64,000 bases of DNA. Source: Planktothricoides sp. SR001. GTDB taxonomy: Bacteria > Cyanobacteriota > Cyanobacteriia > Cyanobacteriales > Laspinemataceae. Position numbers and translations under genes: made by a program. Under the pieces are notes generated by a model. The model did not search any database and was not told the DNA's origin. It saw only the letters and a list, made by a program, of their open reading frames with translations. The DNA lies in assembly GCF_001276715.1 (NCBI RefSeq), contig NZ_LIUQ01000013.1, forward strand, positions 1 to 64,000. Direction: 5' to 3'. Positions 1 through 9,814 of the stretch are shown piece by piece (position 1 is the first letter of the stretch; each line of letters opens with the position of its first letter).

Positions 1-155
1 AATCCCTGAACCTTACCCGACCAACTGTGGATTTGTTGTCCTAAATGGAAGACAAATACCCGGATTTTCTGGCAAAAGAAGAATCTTAACAAAGATTTAA
101 AAAATTGTCAGGGGTAATTAGGCATCAGCCCCACCCGGAGACTCACTATTCACTG
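1..155. other. Noncoding flank upstream of the intron
   Basis: No convincing reading frame is seen. This is the 5' flank of the group II intron. It may be the promoter/leader of the downstream DUF3611 gene, because no interrupted coding frame is recognisable on either side of the intron. Confidence 0.4.
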
Positions 156-622
156 GTGTGAAGCGGGCTGAAAGGGAGGTAACGCTTAACCAGTAAGGGA
201 ATCCCTTCGAGCCAATTAGTCAAGGTCAGCCGTGAGGCAAATGTCCGACAGGAACCCTCTCAATAATTAAGTAGCGAAATCTGGTTGATACGCTGCGACC
301 AAAAAGGTCACGGGGAATGGGTAGGTAAATTTTGTGTGTTGCCTACAAAGATACGGAGTTTGATACCTCACGTATTAACGAAATCCCAAAAGTACCCAGG
401 GGGACAGGGCAGCATCCTAAAACTAATAATCCCAAATCCACGGAACGAATTAAAGCCCATATTGGCTCTCAGGATAGGTCGATACTCCTAAGTAGTGATA
501 AGTGTAAGCGCAAGCCATATGGGTGAGAGATGCAGTGCAGAAGCCAAAGACCAGCCTAACAACTGGTATATGCAGACAGCCTGCGCCTAAGTTGAAATGT
601 AGAGTTTCAAGTAGTGATATAT

Positions 623-2368
623 ATGTCCAAAACACGACAAAAGTTGATGGTGGAATGGAACGAAATCCCCTGGAAAATAATCCAGCGGAAAGTGTTCAAG
701 TTACAAAAGCGAATCTACAGAGCGGCTAGTAGGGGCAACGATGTCTTAGCAAAAGGGCTCCAGAAATTACTGTTAAAGTCATATTACGCAAAACTACTCG
801 CTGTAAGGCAAGTAACTCAACTCAATAGAGGAAAGAAGACAGCCGGGGTTGACGGGATAAAATCACTGACACCCGTACAAAGGCTTAGTCTGGCCTCCAG
901 ATTGTCACTAACCTATAAGGCCAAAGCAGTCCGCAGAGTATGGATACCAAAACCCGGACGGGATGAAAAACGCCCCCTGGGGATACCAACAGTGGAGGAT
1001 AGAGCGCGTCAGGCATTGGTAAAAATGGCACTAGAGCCGTATTGGGAATCCCAATTTGAGGAAACCTCGTATGGTTTTAGGCCAGGTAGGTCAACACATG
1101 ACGCCGTAGCCAGAATATATCTTGTAATAAACAAGAAACCTAATTATGTTCTGGATGCAGATATATCTAAGTGTTTTGACAAAATCAACCACACCTACTT
1201 ACTGAAAAAGCTCCAATGTCCAGCAAAAGTCCGACACCAGGTTAAAACTTGGTTAAAAGCCGGAATCATGGACGGAGGAGCCTTTGAAAAGCCAGAGGCA
1301 GGTACACCCCAAGGTGGGGTTATCTCACCCCTTTTGGCCAACATAGCACTAGATGGGATGATTCGGGATGTAGAAAGTCAATTTCCTATGTACTATTACA
1401 GCAAAAAAGGCTTATACACACCCCCTGTCAGAATCATTAGATACGCCGATGATTTTGTGGTACTACACCCAGAGTTAGAGGTCATCCATAAGGCTAAAGC
1501 GGCAATTGAAGCTTGGCTAAAACCAGTTGGTTTGGAATTAAAACCAGAAAAAACCAGGATATGTCACACCCTTAATCAGTTGGTTACAGGAAGTGAATTG
1601 ACTGTAACTCCCGGTTTTGATTTCTTGGGATTCAACATCCGACAATATCCAGTTGGAAAACACAAATCAGGGAAAAACCCCCAAGGGAAACTACTGGGAT
1701 ATAAAACCCTGATTAAGCCGAGTAAGAAAGCAATCAAAGCTCACCATGTAGCCCTAAAAGAAGTTATTAAGACCCACAAAACAGCCCCGCAAGCGGGACT
1801 CATTGGTAGATTAAATCCAATGATTAAAGGGTGGGCAAACTACTATTCAGGGGTAGCAGCCAAGGAAACGTTCTCATCAGAAGACATGGTTCTTTGGCAA
1901 ATGCTCAGAGCATGGTCAGTAAGTAGACGTGGAAGAAAACAAAAAGCCCAAGCAATACGCAAGTATTATCGCAAAGGCCGACATGGTACATGGACGTTTG
2001 CCACAGCAGACGGATTAACGCTATGGAAACACCAGGATGTGGAAATCAAGAGACATACCTTAGTCAAGCCTGACAAATCCCCGTATGACGGCGACTGGGT
2101 TTACTGGAGCACCAGGCGAGGACAAGACATAGAAGCCCCTACAAGAGTGGCAAAACTGCTGAAAAAGCAGAAGGGTAAATGTCCATATTGCGGGCAATAC
2201 TTCACAAGCAGCGACCTGTTGGAAGTAGACCACATCATTCCTAAAAGCCAAGGCGGAAAGGATGAATACAAAAACCTGCAATTGCTTCACGCTCATTGTC
2301 ACGATTTAAAGTCAAGATATGACGGGAGCACCCAAGGACATCAGGAGGAAGAACTGCCGCTCTGGTAA
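623..2368 (+). CDS. ltrA: Group II intron reverse transcriptase/maturase with HNH endonuclease
   Basis: This intron-encoded protein (about 581 aa) helps the intron RNA splice and copies it into new DNA sites. The RT domain includes the motif TPQGGVISPLLANI and the catalytic YADD near residue 273. A maturase X domain follows at roughly 380-480. The C-terminal HNH endonuclease (about 515-565) has CPYCGQYF, EVDHIIPKSQGG and a terminal HAHCHDLK. All expected domains are present and the frame is open, so the protein looks intact. A GTG nine bases upstream (614) is in frame; the ATG at 623 was preferred because MSKTRQKLMVEWNEIPW resembles usual family N-termini. The architecture fits chloroplast-like cyanobacterial introns, which is an inference. 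Confidence 0.93.
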   Translation: MSKTRQKLMVEWNEIPWKIIQRKVFKLQKRIYRAASRGNDVLAKGLQKLLLKSYYAKLLAVRQVTQLNRGKKTAGVDGIKSLTPVQRLSLASRLSLTYKAKAVRRVWIPKPGRDEKRPLGIPTVEDRARQALVKMALEPYWESQFEETSYGFRPGRSTHDAVARIYLVINKKPNYVLDADISKCFDKINHTYLLKKLQCPAKVRHQVKTWLKAGIMDGGAFEKPEAGTPQGGVISPLLANIALDGMIRDVESQFPMYYYSKKGLYTPPVRIIRYADDFVVLHPELEVIHKAKAAIEAWLKPVGLELKPEKTRICHTLNQLVTGSELTVTPGFDFLGFNIRQYPVGKHKSGKNPQGKLLGYKTLIKPSKKAIKAHHVALKEVIKTHKTAPQAGLIGRLNPMIKGWANYYSGVAAKETFSSEDMVLWQMLRAWSVSRRGRKQKAQAIRKYYRKGRHGTWTFATADGLTLWKHQDVEIKRHTLVKPDKSPYDGDWVYWSTRRGQDIEAPTRVAKLLKKQKGKCPYCGQYFTSSDLLEVDHIIPKSQGGKDEYKNLQLLHAHCHDLKSRYDGSTQGHQEEELPLW

Positions 2369-2399
2369 TCGTACCTGTGTAAAAGGTCAATTTAGGTAG

Positions 2400-2433
2400 G
2401 AACCCAGTGCCGTGAAAGTGGCACGCTGGGTTC
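2400..2433 (+). ncRNA. Group II intron domain V
   Basis: A 34-nt hairpin with a GAAA tetraloop and a two-base CG bulge on the 3' side, exactly the family geometry. Position 3 of the hairpin is A rather than the usual G, so the catalytic triad reads AAC instead of AGC/CGC and forms A-U where a G-U wobble is expected. Confidence 0.85.
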
Positions 2434-2522
2434 TGAATGGGAGGTGGGGAAAGCGATTCCCCCATCGACCCCTAATCCTAGTACAAAAGAACTAAGCCCA
2501 ATCACTTCAACTGGCCGTAGTC

Positions 2523-3119
2523 ATGCGAAACAATTCAGAACCCCCCGCCTTACCACCAGCAGTCCAGAGAGTTATTCCCGCATTTCGCCTTGGCGGATGG
2601 ATTAGCTTTTGGGTTCAGGTCGTCCTAGCCGTCGTAGCTAGTATCATCTTCTTATTCGCGATTATCTTTGAAACCAGCAATTCTGGGGCTTCAGGCGGTG
2701 GGAGTAATCCCGGAACCAGCGCCGGAATCTTTTTTGCGGTGAGTGGAATAATCGCCCTACTGGTAAGTATCTATTGGTCATTCCGTTATACCAGGTTGGC
2801 GTTGCAGTTAAAAGCGAGTCAGGCTTCCCTGCGTCCCAAAAAAGCAGATGCCATGCAAATTTTGCGTTTGGGTGTGATCATCAATCTCGTTGGGATGTTT
2901 TTAAGTTTACTGGCCGCTGAATCGATTAGTGGGATTCTTTTGGGTAAAGCCCTGCAATCTCAAGCGGCGCGGGTTTCCTTGACTGTTCCTATGCAACAAT
3001 TGATCCAACCGTTGGATATTTTTGTGATCTTGGCGAACACCCACACCATTTTCGCTCACTTCATCGGTTTAGTTACTGGGTTGTGGGTGATCAACTGGAT
3101 TACGCGAGATAATAGTTAA
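2523..3119 (+). CDS. DUF3611 family membrane protein
   Basis: This 198-aa protein matches the cyanobacterial and plastid DUF3611 family, whose biochemical role is not known to me. It starts with a short hydrophilic segment. Hydrophobic helices follow at about 25-50, 72-92, 115-135 and 160-190, so it is an integral membrane protein with about four spans. A Gly/Ser-rich loop (GASGGGSNPG) separates the first two. The gene begins 46 bp after the end of the group II intron, which may have separated it from its original promoter. A strong terminator follows. Confidence 0.8.
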   Translation: MRNNSEPPALPPAVQRVIPAFRLGGWISFWVQVVLAVVASIIFLFAIIFETSNSGASGGGSNPGTSAGIFFAVSGIIALLVSIYWSFRYTRLALQLKASQASLRPKKADAMQILRLGVIINLVGMFLSLLAAESISGILLGKALQSQAARVSLTVPMQQLIQPLDIFVILANTHTIFAHFIGLVTGLWVINWITRDNS

Positions 3120-3142
3120 CCTTGCCAGAAAGTCCCGGAATG

Positions 3143-3167
3143 AAACCGCCAATTATGGCGGTTTTTT
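3143..3167 (+). terminator. Rho-independent terminator after the DUF3611 gene
   Basis: AAACCGCC pairs with GGCGGTTT across a short loop and is followed by a T run, 24 bases after the stop codon. Confidence 0.8.
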
Positions 3168-3209
3168 GCTGGCTGATGAAATGCGATCGCTCATCAGTTG
3201 GCGCTATTA

Positions 3210-3236
3210 AAGCAAGTCACTATCAGTGACTTGCTT
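3210..3236. repeat. Perfect 12-bp inverted repeat hairpin
   Basis: AAGCAAGTCACT and its exact complement are separated by ATC. It has no T tail. The rest of 3168-3543 shows no gene; it holds HIP1-type octamers and AT-rich sequence before ycf39. Confidence 0.6.
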
Positions 3237-3543
3237 ATAACCAATCACCAATAAGCGATAATCCTGATATGACATCGATCGCTCCTCTCATGCCTAATGT
3301 TGATGATTTTGTGATTACATAACTTAACAATGTCGGAAACTGGAATTTTTGTGGAGTCTAGGAAGTGGCTTCAGCCTGCGATCGCTCTCCAGGCTGACTC
3401 CAGCTAACTCTAAGATATTGTTCCGGATTCAGACAGTCGCCAAAATATGCCGATTCGATCCGGTGTAATTCCAATAGCAAGCGATATTTGTAACGATTTC
3501 TGATAAAATGTAATAAAAGTTAAAAATTCGTCATAAATTCTAA

Positions 3544-4518
3544 ATGACTTTATTGGTTGTCGGTGCCACAGGTACATTAGGAAGACAAATTGCGCGACGC
3601 GCCCTTGATGAAGGATATCAAGTGCGTTGTTTAGTCCGTAGTTTCAAAAGAGCAGCCTTTTTAAAAGAGTGGGGCGCGGAACTGGTGCGGGGAAATCTTT
3701 GCGATCCTGAGACTTTACCTGCCGCTTTCGATGGGGTGACTGCGGTGATTGATGCAGCCACAGCCAGAGCCACAGACTCTTTAAGTATCAAGCAAGTTGA
3801 CTGGGAAGGCAAACTAGCGCTGATGGAAGCCGCCAAGTCTGCGGGGGTGCAGCGTTATATTTTCTTCTCGATTTTAGACGCGGAGAAATATCCCGATGTA
3901 CCCTTAATGGAAATTAAGCGCTGTAATGAAGCGGCGTTAGCGGAATCAGGGCTAAACTATACAATTCTTCGTCTAGCCGGATTCATGCAAGGGTTAATTG
4001 GTCAGTATGCGATTCCGATTTTGGATAATCAGGCGGTTTGGATGACCGGTGAGGTGGTGCCGATCGCCTATATGAACACGCAGGATATTGCCAAATTTGC
4101 CATCCGCGCTCTATCTGTACCAGAAACGGAAAACAAAACCTTTCCCGTGGTAGGGACTCGTGCCTGGAGTGGTGATGAAATTGTGGCGTTGTGTAATCGC
4201 TTGGCGGGTAAAGAAGCCAAAATTATCCGCTCACCCCTGAGTTTATTGAGAACCGTGCGTAAAATTGCCCGATTCTTCCAATGGAGTTGGAATGTGGCCG
4301 ATCGCCTCGCATTTGTGGAAGTGCTCGCTAGTGGCAAACCCTTAACGGCGTCAATGGATGAAGTTTATCCGGTCTTTGGCTTGGATCCCAAAGAAACCAC
4401 CACTTTAGAAGGGTATTTGCAAGAATACTTCAGTCGAATTATGAAAAAACTCAAGGAACTGGATTACGAAAAAGAAAAAAACAGCAAGATGCAAAAGAAA
4501 AGGAAGATTCCTTTTTAG
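3544..4518 (+). CDS. ycf39: Ycf39-type atypical SDR, photosystem II assembly factor
   Basis: This 324-aa NmrA-like short-chain dehydrogenase relative has the Rossmann motif GATGTLG at residues 8-14. It shows the NRD-like/Ycf39 pattern (RCLVRS, VRGNLCDPETL, SILDAEKYPDVPLMEIK) and lacks a classical YxxxK catalytic pair. In Synechocystis Ycf39, with Hlip proteins, acts early in D1/reaction-centre assembly and chlorophyll recycling. Length fits the family. The lysine-rich C-terminus is typical of a stromal/cytoplasmic tail. The ATG at 3544 gives the canonical MTLLVVGATG start, although no good ribosome site precedes it. It is monocistronic with an inverted repeat downstream. Confidence 0.9.
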   Translation: MTLLVVGATGTLGRQIARRALDEGYQVRCLVRSFKRAAFLKEWGAELVRGNLCDPETLPAAFDGVTAVIDAATARATDSLSIKQVDWEGKLALMEAAKSAGVQRYIFFSILDAEKYPDVPLMEIKRCNEAALAESGLNYTILRLAGFMQGLIGQYAIPILDNQAVWMTGEVVPIAYMNTQDIAKFAIRALSVPETENKTFPVVGTRAWSGDEIVALCNRLAGKEAKIIRSPLSLLRTVRKIARFFQWSWNVADRLAFVEVLASGKPLTASMDEVYPVFGLDPKETTTLEGYLQEYFSRIMKKLKELDYEKEKNSKMQKKRKIPF

Positions 4519-4537
4519 GCAATCCCAATCTAGCAAC

Positions 4538-4602
4538 AGAAACCGGGTTTCTATGAGCGTTGTTGGTTGGTGGCAAGGGTTGACGTTAATTACCCGGTTT
4601 CT
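4538..4602 (+). terminator. Long hairpin after ycf39
   Basis: AGAAACCGGGT at 4538-4548 pairs with ACCCGGTTTCT at 4592-4602. This is the AAACCCGG-type inverted repeat that recurs as a terminator-like element elsewhere in the window. The loop is long, so function is uncertain. Confidence 0.45.
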
Positions 4603-4706
4603 CAGAGGTTTGCCCTAGACCATACGGTAGAACCATGCTAAAAATGTCCTAGGGGCAAACCCTATCTCTGTGCTGTGTAAAACTTAAACCGAAGAAAGGC
4701 TGCTGA

Positions 4707-5627
4707 ATGTCGCCCAAAGCAGGCATTATTTATAACGACAATAAACCGATCGCTTGTCGTGTTGCCCTCGAATGGCAAGACAAGCTGACTGATGCTGGTT
4801 GGCAGGTGGTCTCCACCACCGGAGTCGGGGGAATTCTAGGTTACTCCAGTCCAGAAAAACCTATCTGTCATACCGCGATCGACCAACTGGTTCCCCCTGG
4901 GTTCGATCAGGATATGACTTTTGGCTTAGTGCTGGGTGGGGATGGCACTGTATTGTCCTCGTTCCGCCAAGTGGCACCGGCGGGGATCCCATTGCTGACG
5001 GTGAATACTGGTCACATGGGTTTCTTGACAGAAATCTACCTGAACCATCTCCCGGAAGCGATGGCACAAGTTCTTGCCGGTGACTATCAAATTGAAGAGC
5101 GGACAATGGTCACGGTGCAAGTGATTCGGGACAATATCGTAGTTTGGGAAGCACTCTGTATGAATGAAATGGTGCTTCACCGGGAACCGTTGACCAGTAT
5201 GTGCCACTTTGAAATCGAAGTGGGGCATCATGCACCTGTGGATATCGCCGCTGATGGGGTGATTATTTCCACACCCACGGGATCCACCGCTTATGGCCTG
5301 TCTGCAGGCGGCCCGGTGATTACCCCTGATGTGCCAGTATTACAGCTAGTGCCGATTTGTCCTCATTCGTTGGCTTCAAGGGCTTTAGTTTTTGCCAATA
5401 GTGAGCCGGTGAATATTTTTGCCGCGAATCCCGATCGCCTGGTGATGGTGGTGGATGGCAATGCGGGATGTTATGTGTTGCCGGAGGATCGAGTCCACAT
5501 CAAGCGATCACCCTATAGTGCCCGGTTTATTCGCTTAAAACGGCCTGAATTTTTCCATGTGCTGCGAGAAAAGTTAGGCTGGGGATTGCCTCATGTGGCT
5601 AAACCCACTTCAGTGGAGTTACCGTGA
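4707..5627 (+). CDS. nadK: NAD(+) kinase
   Basis: Phosphorylates NAD to NADP in the cytoplasm. At 306 aa it has the family length. Visible motifs are GGDGT ([15 protein letters not shown]), the [10 protein letters not shown] segment, the conserved NE pair ([11 protein letters not shown]), and the GSTAY loop ([16 protein letters not shown]) near the C-terminal beta-sandwich domain. Cyanobacteria usually carry two NAD kinases; which of the two this is cannot be settled here. The ATG at 4707 is preceded by a GAAAGG ribosome site. Confidence 0.93.
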   Translation: MSPKAGIIYNDNKPIACRVALEWQDKLTDAGWQVVSTTGVGGILGYSSPEKPICHTAIDQLVPPGFDQDMTFGLVLGGDGTVLSSFRQVAPAGIPLLTVNTGHMGFLTEIYLNHLPEAMAQVLAGDYQIEERTMVTVQVIRDNIVVWEALCMNEMVLHREPLTSMCHFEIEVGHHAPVDIAADGVIISTPTGSTAYGLSAGGPVITPDVPVLQLVPICPHSLASRALVFANSEPVNIFAANPDRLVMVVDGNAGCYVLPEDRVHIKRSPYSARFIRLKRPEFFHVLREKLGWGLPHVAKPTSVELP

Positions 5628-6231
5628 TCTTTGATCCGCTCGATGGTATGTCGCTGACATTAAAATCCTTGAACCTAAAAAAATGAATTTTGATGATAAA
5701 ACTTATCGATCAAAAATAATATGAAAAATCCAGGGAAATTAAAAAGCAGTAAAAATACACTATTTGTATTTTTACAATCAGCAATATTTATGCTGATTAA
5801 ATAATAAATGTGTAATTTTGTTGTTGCTAAAAGTCAGCATTTATTTATATGCCGAAAAATCTTGATGTTTAGGATATAACGATAATATTGTGATGAATAA
5901 TTGGTATAATATCCAAGGTATTTTGATTTAGGAATAATTTAGGGTAAGGTTAGGGTAAGGAAGCCAAAAATCATCAGAAGATTCAGAGAATTAATTGAAA
6001 TGAAAAAAATATTGCTCTGCTTTCATGGTTTTGAGGTTTTGCCTGTAGGCTTCCTAACTCAATAAAAAAATAAATTAATCAATGACGAGCTATTAGTCAG
6101 TGAAAAAATCTATGGAATCAATCTGCGATCGCTGTATATAATGGCAACTTTTGAACTTAAAATATGTCTTGGACTGCTATGGCCACAAACCCGATTCCAG
6201 GGAAAGACAGAAGAGGAGAAGCAGAAGGCGG
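5628..6231. other. AT-rich intergenic region
   Basis: About 600 bp without a convincing gene, very AT-rich from 5680 to 5930. A short direct repeat (tagggtaagg) occurs near 5940-5960. The promoter of the ExbB/ExbD pair presumably lies near its right end. Confidence 0.4.
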
Positions 6232-7416
6232 ATGATACAACAAACAGCAATCCTAGAACTATTTGAGAAAGGCGGCATTTCTATGTGGCCGCTATTGTTC
6301 CTCTCGATCTTATCGTTGAGCACGATTCTAGAACGGCTGGTCTTTTGGCTGGGCGTAATGAGCAAAGAAAGAGAACTGATCAATCGCGTGCTAGAAGCGG
6401 CCCGTTATGACTGGCAGGTGGCTCAAGAAATTGCCAAACAAGGGAGTAAACAACCGATTGGTCGATTCCTGTATGCTCCTTTGCGACTGCAAAATGCCGA
6501 GCCAGAACTGTTTCGTCTGGCGTTGGAGTCAGCGGCAGATAATGAGTTGGCGGCAATGCGTCGCGGCGAAAAAATTATGGAAGCGGTGATTGCTTTGTCA
6601 CCAATGCTGGGTTTGCTGGGAACGGTTTTAGGTTTGATTAACTCCCTGGGTTCGATTCGTTTGGGTGATATCGGCACTAATGCGACGCGAGATGTTACCT
6701 CTGGAATTGGTGAGGCGCTGATTAGTACGGCGGCAGGACTGATTGTGGCAATTATGACCCTAGCCTTTTATCGGATGTTTCAAGGCTTTTTGTTCTCGCA
6801 GATGAAGATGTTCCGCAAGTCGGGGAATGAGTTAGAGCTGCTGTATCGGCAGTTTTGGGCAGAAGGTAGGCATAGTCAGGGGATGCCCCAGATGAACCCC
6901 CAAAGTCCGCAAAGTCCGCGATCGCTGTCGGCACCATCAGAAAGAAACATCAGTGCGGTTGAATCAGCCGATGGAGTGGCGCGATTCCCGCAAGGGATCC
7001 GCTTCGCGGAATCGCTGACTGACAGTCCCTTATCCCCAAGTTCGGGTTCTTTATCTGAGGGTTCAATACCTGAGAAAACCGGGCGACTGACTGACAGTCC
7101 CTTATCCTCAAGTTCGGGTTCTTTATCTGAGAGTTCAATACCTGAGAAAACCGGGCGACTCACGGAACCTTCTGCTTCAGAAATACCGACTTCTTTACCT
7201 ATAGAGGATAGTCAGGTAGCGGATAGTCAGCGATCGACTCCAGAGACGCCGTTGCCGGGGGCGGGCACCGCGATCGCACCGCCCCTACCCAACAATGAAC
7301 GCACCAGCACTCCTCCTGAGTCCAACACCTCTACAGTCGCCAACCACACGGAGGCAAAAGCGCCTGAAAGACCACCGGCAGCAGATAATAAACCAGAAGA
7401 AACCAGCAATGTTTAG
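6232..7416 (+). CDS. MotA/TolQ/ExbB proton channel family protein
   Basis: Inner-membrane channel subunit of an ExbB/TolQ-type proton-driven motor. The core has a first TM helix at about 15-35 ([22 protein letters not shown]). The conserved pair follows at about 120-190: [19 protein letters not shown] and [23 protein letters not shown]. After about residue 215 comes a long low-complexity tail rich in Ser, Pro and Glu, unusual for the family, containing two copies of a 24-residue repeat. The ATG at 6232 gives [15 protein letters not shown]; a TTG at 6151 would add a basic stretch and is less likely. The ExbD partner follows at 7605. The substrate system is unknown. Confidence 0.87.
   Translation: MIQQTAILELFEKGGISMWPLLFLSILSLSTILERLVFWLGVMSKERELINRVLEAARYDWQVAQEIAKQGSKQPIGRFLYAPLRLQNAEPELFRLALESAADNELAAMRRGEKIMEAVIALSPMLGLLGTVLGLINSLGSIRLGDIGTNATRDVTSGIGEALISTAAGLIVAIMTLAFYRMFQGFLFSQMKMFRKSGNELELLYRQFWAEGRHSQGMPQMNPQSPQSPRSLSAPSERNISAVESADGVARFPQGIRFAESLTDSPLSPSSGSLSEGSIPEKTGRLTDSPLSSSSGSLSESSIPEKTGRLTEPSASEIPTSLPIEDSQVADSQRSTPETPLPGAGTAIAPPLPNNERTSTPPESNTSTVANHTEAKAPERPPAADNKPEETSNV
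7015..7158 (+). repeat. Two tandem copies of a 72-bp unit inside the ExbB-like gene
   Basis: Copies at 7015-7086 and 7087-7158 differ at few positions. They encode a 24-aa unit with SGSLSE and [10 protein letters not shown]. The reading frame is kept, so the disordered tail has grown by in-frame duplication. A GC-rich palindromic repeat (6979-7014) lies just upstream. Confidence 0.85.
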
Positions 7417-7604
7417 GGCAAAAGTAGGGGCTTTTCCGTTGGCGGTGGTTCCCCTGTTTCCAGGTTGCCTTGTTTCGAGGTTGCCCTGTTTCGATGTTGC
7501 CCAGGGTCTTATGAGGGCTGACGCGATCGATAATTTTGGGTAAAATCGGGGCGGGGTCACTGCCCCTACAGATGCTTAATTTAATTGGGGGAGAGAGGCG
7601 ATCG

Positions 7605-8111
7605 ATGAAGATAAACCAGGATATTCAAGGGGAAGAAGCTCGCATTGAGCTAATTCCACTGATTGACGTAATTTTTTGCATTCTGACATTTTTTATTTTG
7701 GCAGCCTTGCAACTCACGCGCCAGCCCGTGATTGATGTAGCCTTGCCGAAAGCAGCTACCGGGGAGACGCAGACACAAGAAATGTTAATTGTCCGGCTAG
7801 AACCAGCGGGACAGGTCTATGTTTATATAGAAGAACAGCCTAGACTGGTGACATTAGACCAGTTAGAACAAATCCTCAGCTTTTATCACAGCAGTAATCC
7901 TATGGCGCTCATGGTGTTGTATGCCAGCGAGGAGGTCAAATATAATCTGGTGGTGGAAGTGCTCGATCGCATGAGAGCGGTCGGTGGCACCAGAGTAGCA
8001 TTGGCGACCCTTCCCCGTGATGCCAGTTCCCAGCCGTCCATTCCCACACCAACCACCTTGCCACCGAGTAATATTCAATTACCACCACCTCCTGCCACCA
8101 CCCAGCCGTAA
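7605..8111 (+). CDS. ExbD/TolR family biopolymer transport protein
   Basis: Periplasm-facing partner of the upstream channel protein. It has one N-terminal TM helix (about residues 16-40, IELIPLIDVIFCILTFFILAAL) with the conserved Asp of the proton path in LIDVIFC. A periplasmic domain of about 100 residues follows (VDRMRAVG-like pattern at VLDRMRAVGGTRVAL), then a Pro/Thr-rich C-terminus. The ATG at 7605 is preceded by a GGGGGAGAGAGG purine tract, so the upstream in-frame extension to 7536 is not used here. No TonB-like third gene is adjacent. Confidence 0.88.
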   Translation: MKINQDIQGEEARIELIPLIDVIFCILTFFILAALQLTRQPVIDVALPKAATGETQTQEMLIVRLEPAGQVYVYIEEQPRLVTLDQLEQILSFYHSSNPMALMVLYASEEVKYNLVVEVLDRMRAVGGTRVALATLPRDASSQPSIPTPTTLPPSNIQLPPPPATTQP

Positions 8112-8185
8112 CCATTAGGGTGGGCATTGTCCCCCTACATACTGGCTGAATCGCTAAATTGTTATCGGATATAGACAAAAAGAAA

Positions 8186-9511
8186 ATGGAAAACCAAAAC
8201 CCTGAATCCCTAGAAAAAATTCGCCAACAATTTGACACCGGCCCTTATCCCAGAACTCCATTAGAAACTTCATGTAAAAACAACTATAACCTATTGTATT
8301 ATCATAACTATGCTACCCCATTTTATTTAAGAAACCAAAAAGTAATTGATACCAAAGACAAAATTATTTTAGATGCTGGCTGTGGATCGGGATATAAAGC
8401 TTTAGCATTAGCCGAAGCAAATCCAAACGCCAAAATTGTGGGGATAGATATTTCTCCTAAATCCGTTGAACTGGCTAAAGCCCGACTAGAATATCATGGA
8501 TTCAATGATGCAGAATTTCATGTTTTATCCATAGAAGAATTGCCCAGCTTAGAAATGCAGTTTGACTATATTAACTGTGACGAAGTTCTATATCTGCTGC
8601 CTGAACCCGCGATCGGGCTCCGGGCAATGAAAGCGGTTTTAAAGCCCGCAGGAATTATCCGCGCAAATCTCCACAGTTCTCTGCATCGGGTTTATTACTA
8701 TCGGTCACAAGAAATGTTCAAAATGATGGGGTTGATGGATGACAACCCAGGAGAAATGGAAATTTCCATCGTTCGTGACATGATGCAAGCCTTGAAAGAT
8801 AACGTTCAGCTTAAGGCGATTACTTGGAAAGATAATCAACAAGATAAACCAGAATTTTTTCTGGCGAATTATTTACTTCAAGAAGACAAAGGGTACACAA
8901 TCACCGAAATGTTTTCTGCCATCCAAACTGCTGACTTAGAGTTCATCAGTATGGTAAATTGGCGACATTGGGAACTAATGGATCTATTTGAAGACGGCGA
9001 AGATTTGCCAGTGTTTCTCGCCATGAGTCTCCCAGAACTGTCTGTGGAAGAGCGATTACATCTGTTTGAGTTGTTGCATCCAATCCATCGACTGCTGGAC
9101 TTTTGGTGCGGTCATCCGAACGCTGCCTCATCCTTTGTTCCTGTTAACAAGTGGCAAGAGGCCGAGATTAGAAGTGCCAGAGTACATTTACATCCTCAGC
9201 TAAGAAATCCTCAGTTAAAAGACCATCTGATTGCTTGTGTCACCGACCAACAATCTTTTGAAATTAGTCGCGACGTTAAGGGTTCAGCGATGAATCCTGT
9301 GATGATCGGAAGTCATCTTGCGGCCTGTCTGCTACCCCTGTGGGATGAACCTCAGTCAGTGACAGCCTTGGAGGAACGCTGGCTCCAGATTCGTCCGGTG
9401 GATCCGATCACCCTGACACCGATTAGTCCGCAAAAAGCTTTTGAGGAGATTAAAGAACTCTTAACTCATCTCGAAGTCTTTCTTTATGTACTTTTGGAAC
9501 GTTGCGATTAA
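8186..9511 (+). CDS. Class I SAM-dependent methyltransferase, tandem paralogue 1
   Basis: About 441 aa. The N-terminal half is a Rossmann methyltransferase with motif I LDAGCGSGYKALALAEANP near residue 60, motif II KIVGIDIS and the DYINCDEVLY region. The C-terminal half (about 230-441) is a separate alpha-rich domain with SMVNWRHWELMDLF and LLDFWCGHPN. It may correspond to a methyltransferase regulatory-type domain, but I am not certain. The substrate is unknown. The gene starts 74 bp after the ExbD gene and is followed at 9815 by a close paralogue. The ATG at 8186 is supported by the identical MENQ..ESLEKIRQQF start of that paralogue. Confidence 0.85.
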   Translation: MENQNPESLEKIRQQFDTGPYPRTPLETSCKNNYNLLYYHNYATPFYLRNQKVIDTKDKIILDAGCGSGYKALALAEANPNAKIVGIDISPKSVELAKARLEYHGFNDAEFHVLSIEELPSLEMQFDYINCDEVLYLLPEPAIGLRAMKAVLKPAGIIRANLHSSLHRVYYYRSQEMFKMMGLMDDNPGEMEISIVRDMMQALKDNVQLKAITWKDNQQDKPEFFLANYLLQEDKGYTITEMFSAIQTADLEFISMVNWRHWELMDLFEDGEDLPVFLAMSLPELSVEERLHLFELLHPIHRLLDFWCGHPNAASSFVPVNKWQEAEIRSARVHLHPQLRNPQLKDHLIACVTDQQSFEISRDVKGSAMNPVMIGSHLAACLLPLWDEPQSVTALEERWLQIRPVDPITLTPISPQKAFEEIKELLTHLEVFLYVLLERCD

Positions 9512-9814
9512 CCGTTCAAGATCAAAATCACGATCAAATCCCATGTTTTTAGGAGATTAAGAGGTATTCGACGATTTTTTCTCTGGTTAATCTTTTATTT
9601 ATAGATATCTTCTAGGTGTGGGCTTTTGCCCCCCGCTCAGTTTTTGTCAAAATTAACCGATAATTGCTATGTCTGGGTAAGCAAAAGCCCATTTTAATCG
9701 GCTGGTATCAGGAAATTTTAAATATCCTGGCATCCCACAAAAATTATCGAGGTAAAATCTAAATTCAATCGCTGGTTTTTTCAGCAAATATAAGCAAATA
9801 TACGGAAAGTAAAA
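9512..9814. other. Intergenic region between the tandem methyltransferases
   Basis: No gene is seen. TGGGCTTTTGC at 9619-9629 and its complement at 9681-9691 form a long-loop inverted repeat. The right half probably holds the promoter of the second copy. Confidence 0.4.

Larger units (their letters stand above)
156..2476 (+). mobile_element. Group II intron with reverse transcriptase ORF
   Basis: The left end is placed at the GTGTG at 156-160, which fits the GUGYG 5' splice consensus. About 460 bases of structured noncoding RNA (domains I-III) follow, then the RT/maturase ORF in domain IV. Domain V is a clean 34-nt hairpin at 2400-2433. Domain VI (about 2440-2473) has a stem of ggtgggg against ccccatc and a candidate bulged branch A at 2468. 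The 3' end is set at 2476, eight bases after that A and ending in AU. The element sits 46 bp upstream of the DUF3611 start, so it probably lies in a leader rather than a coding exon. The exact ends are inferred and were not tested by exon-binding-site pairing. Confidence 0.85.
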
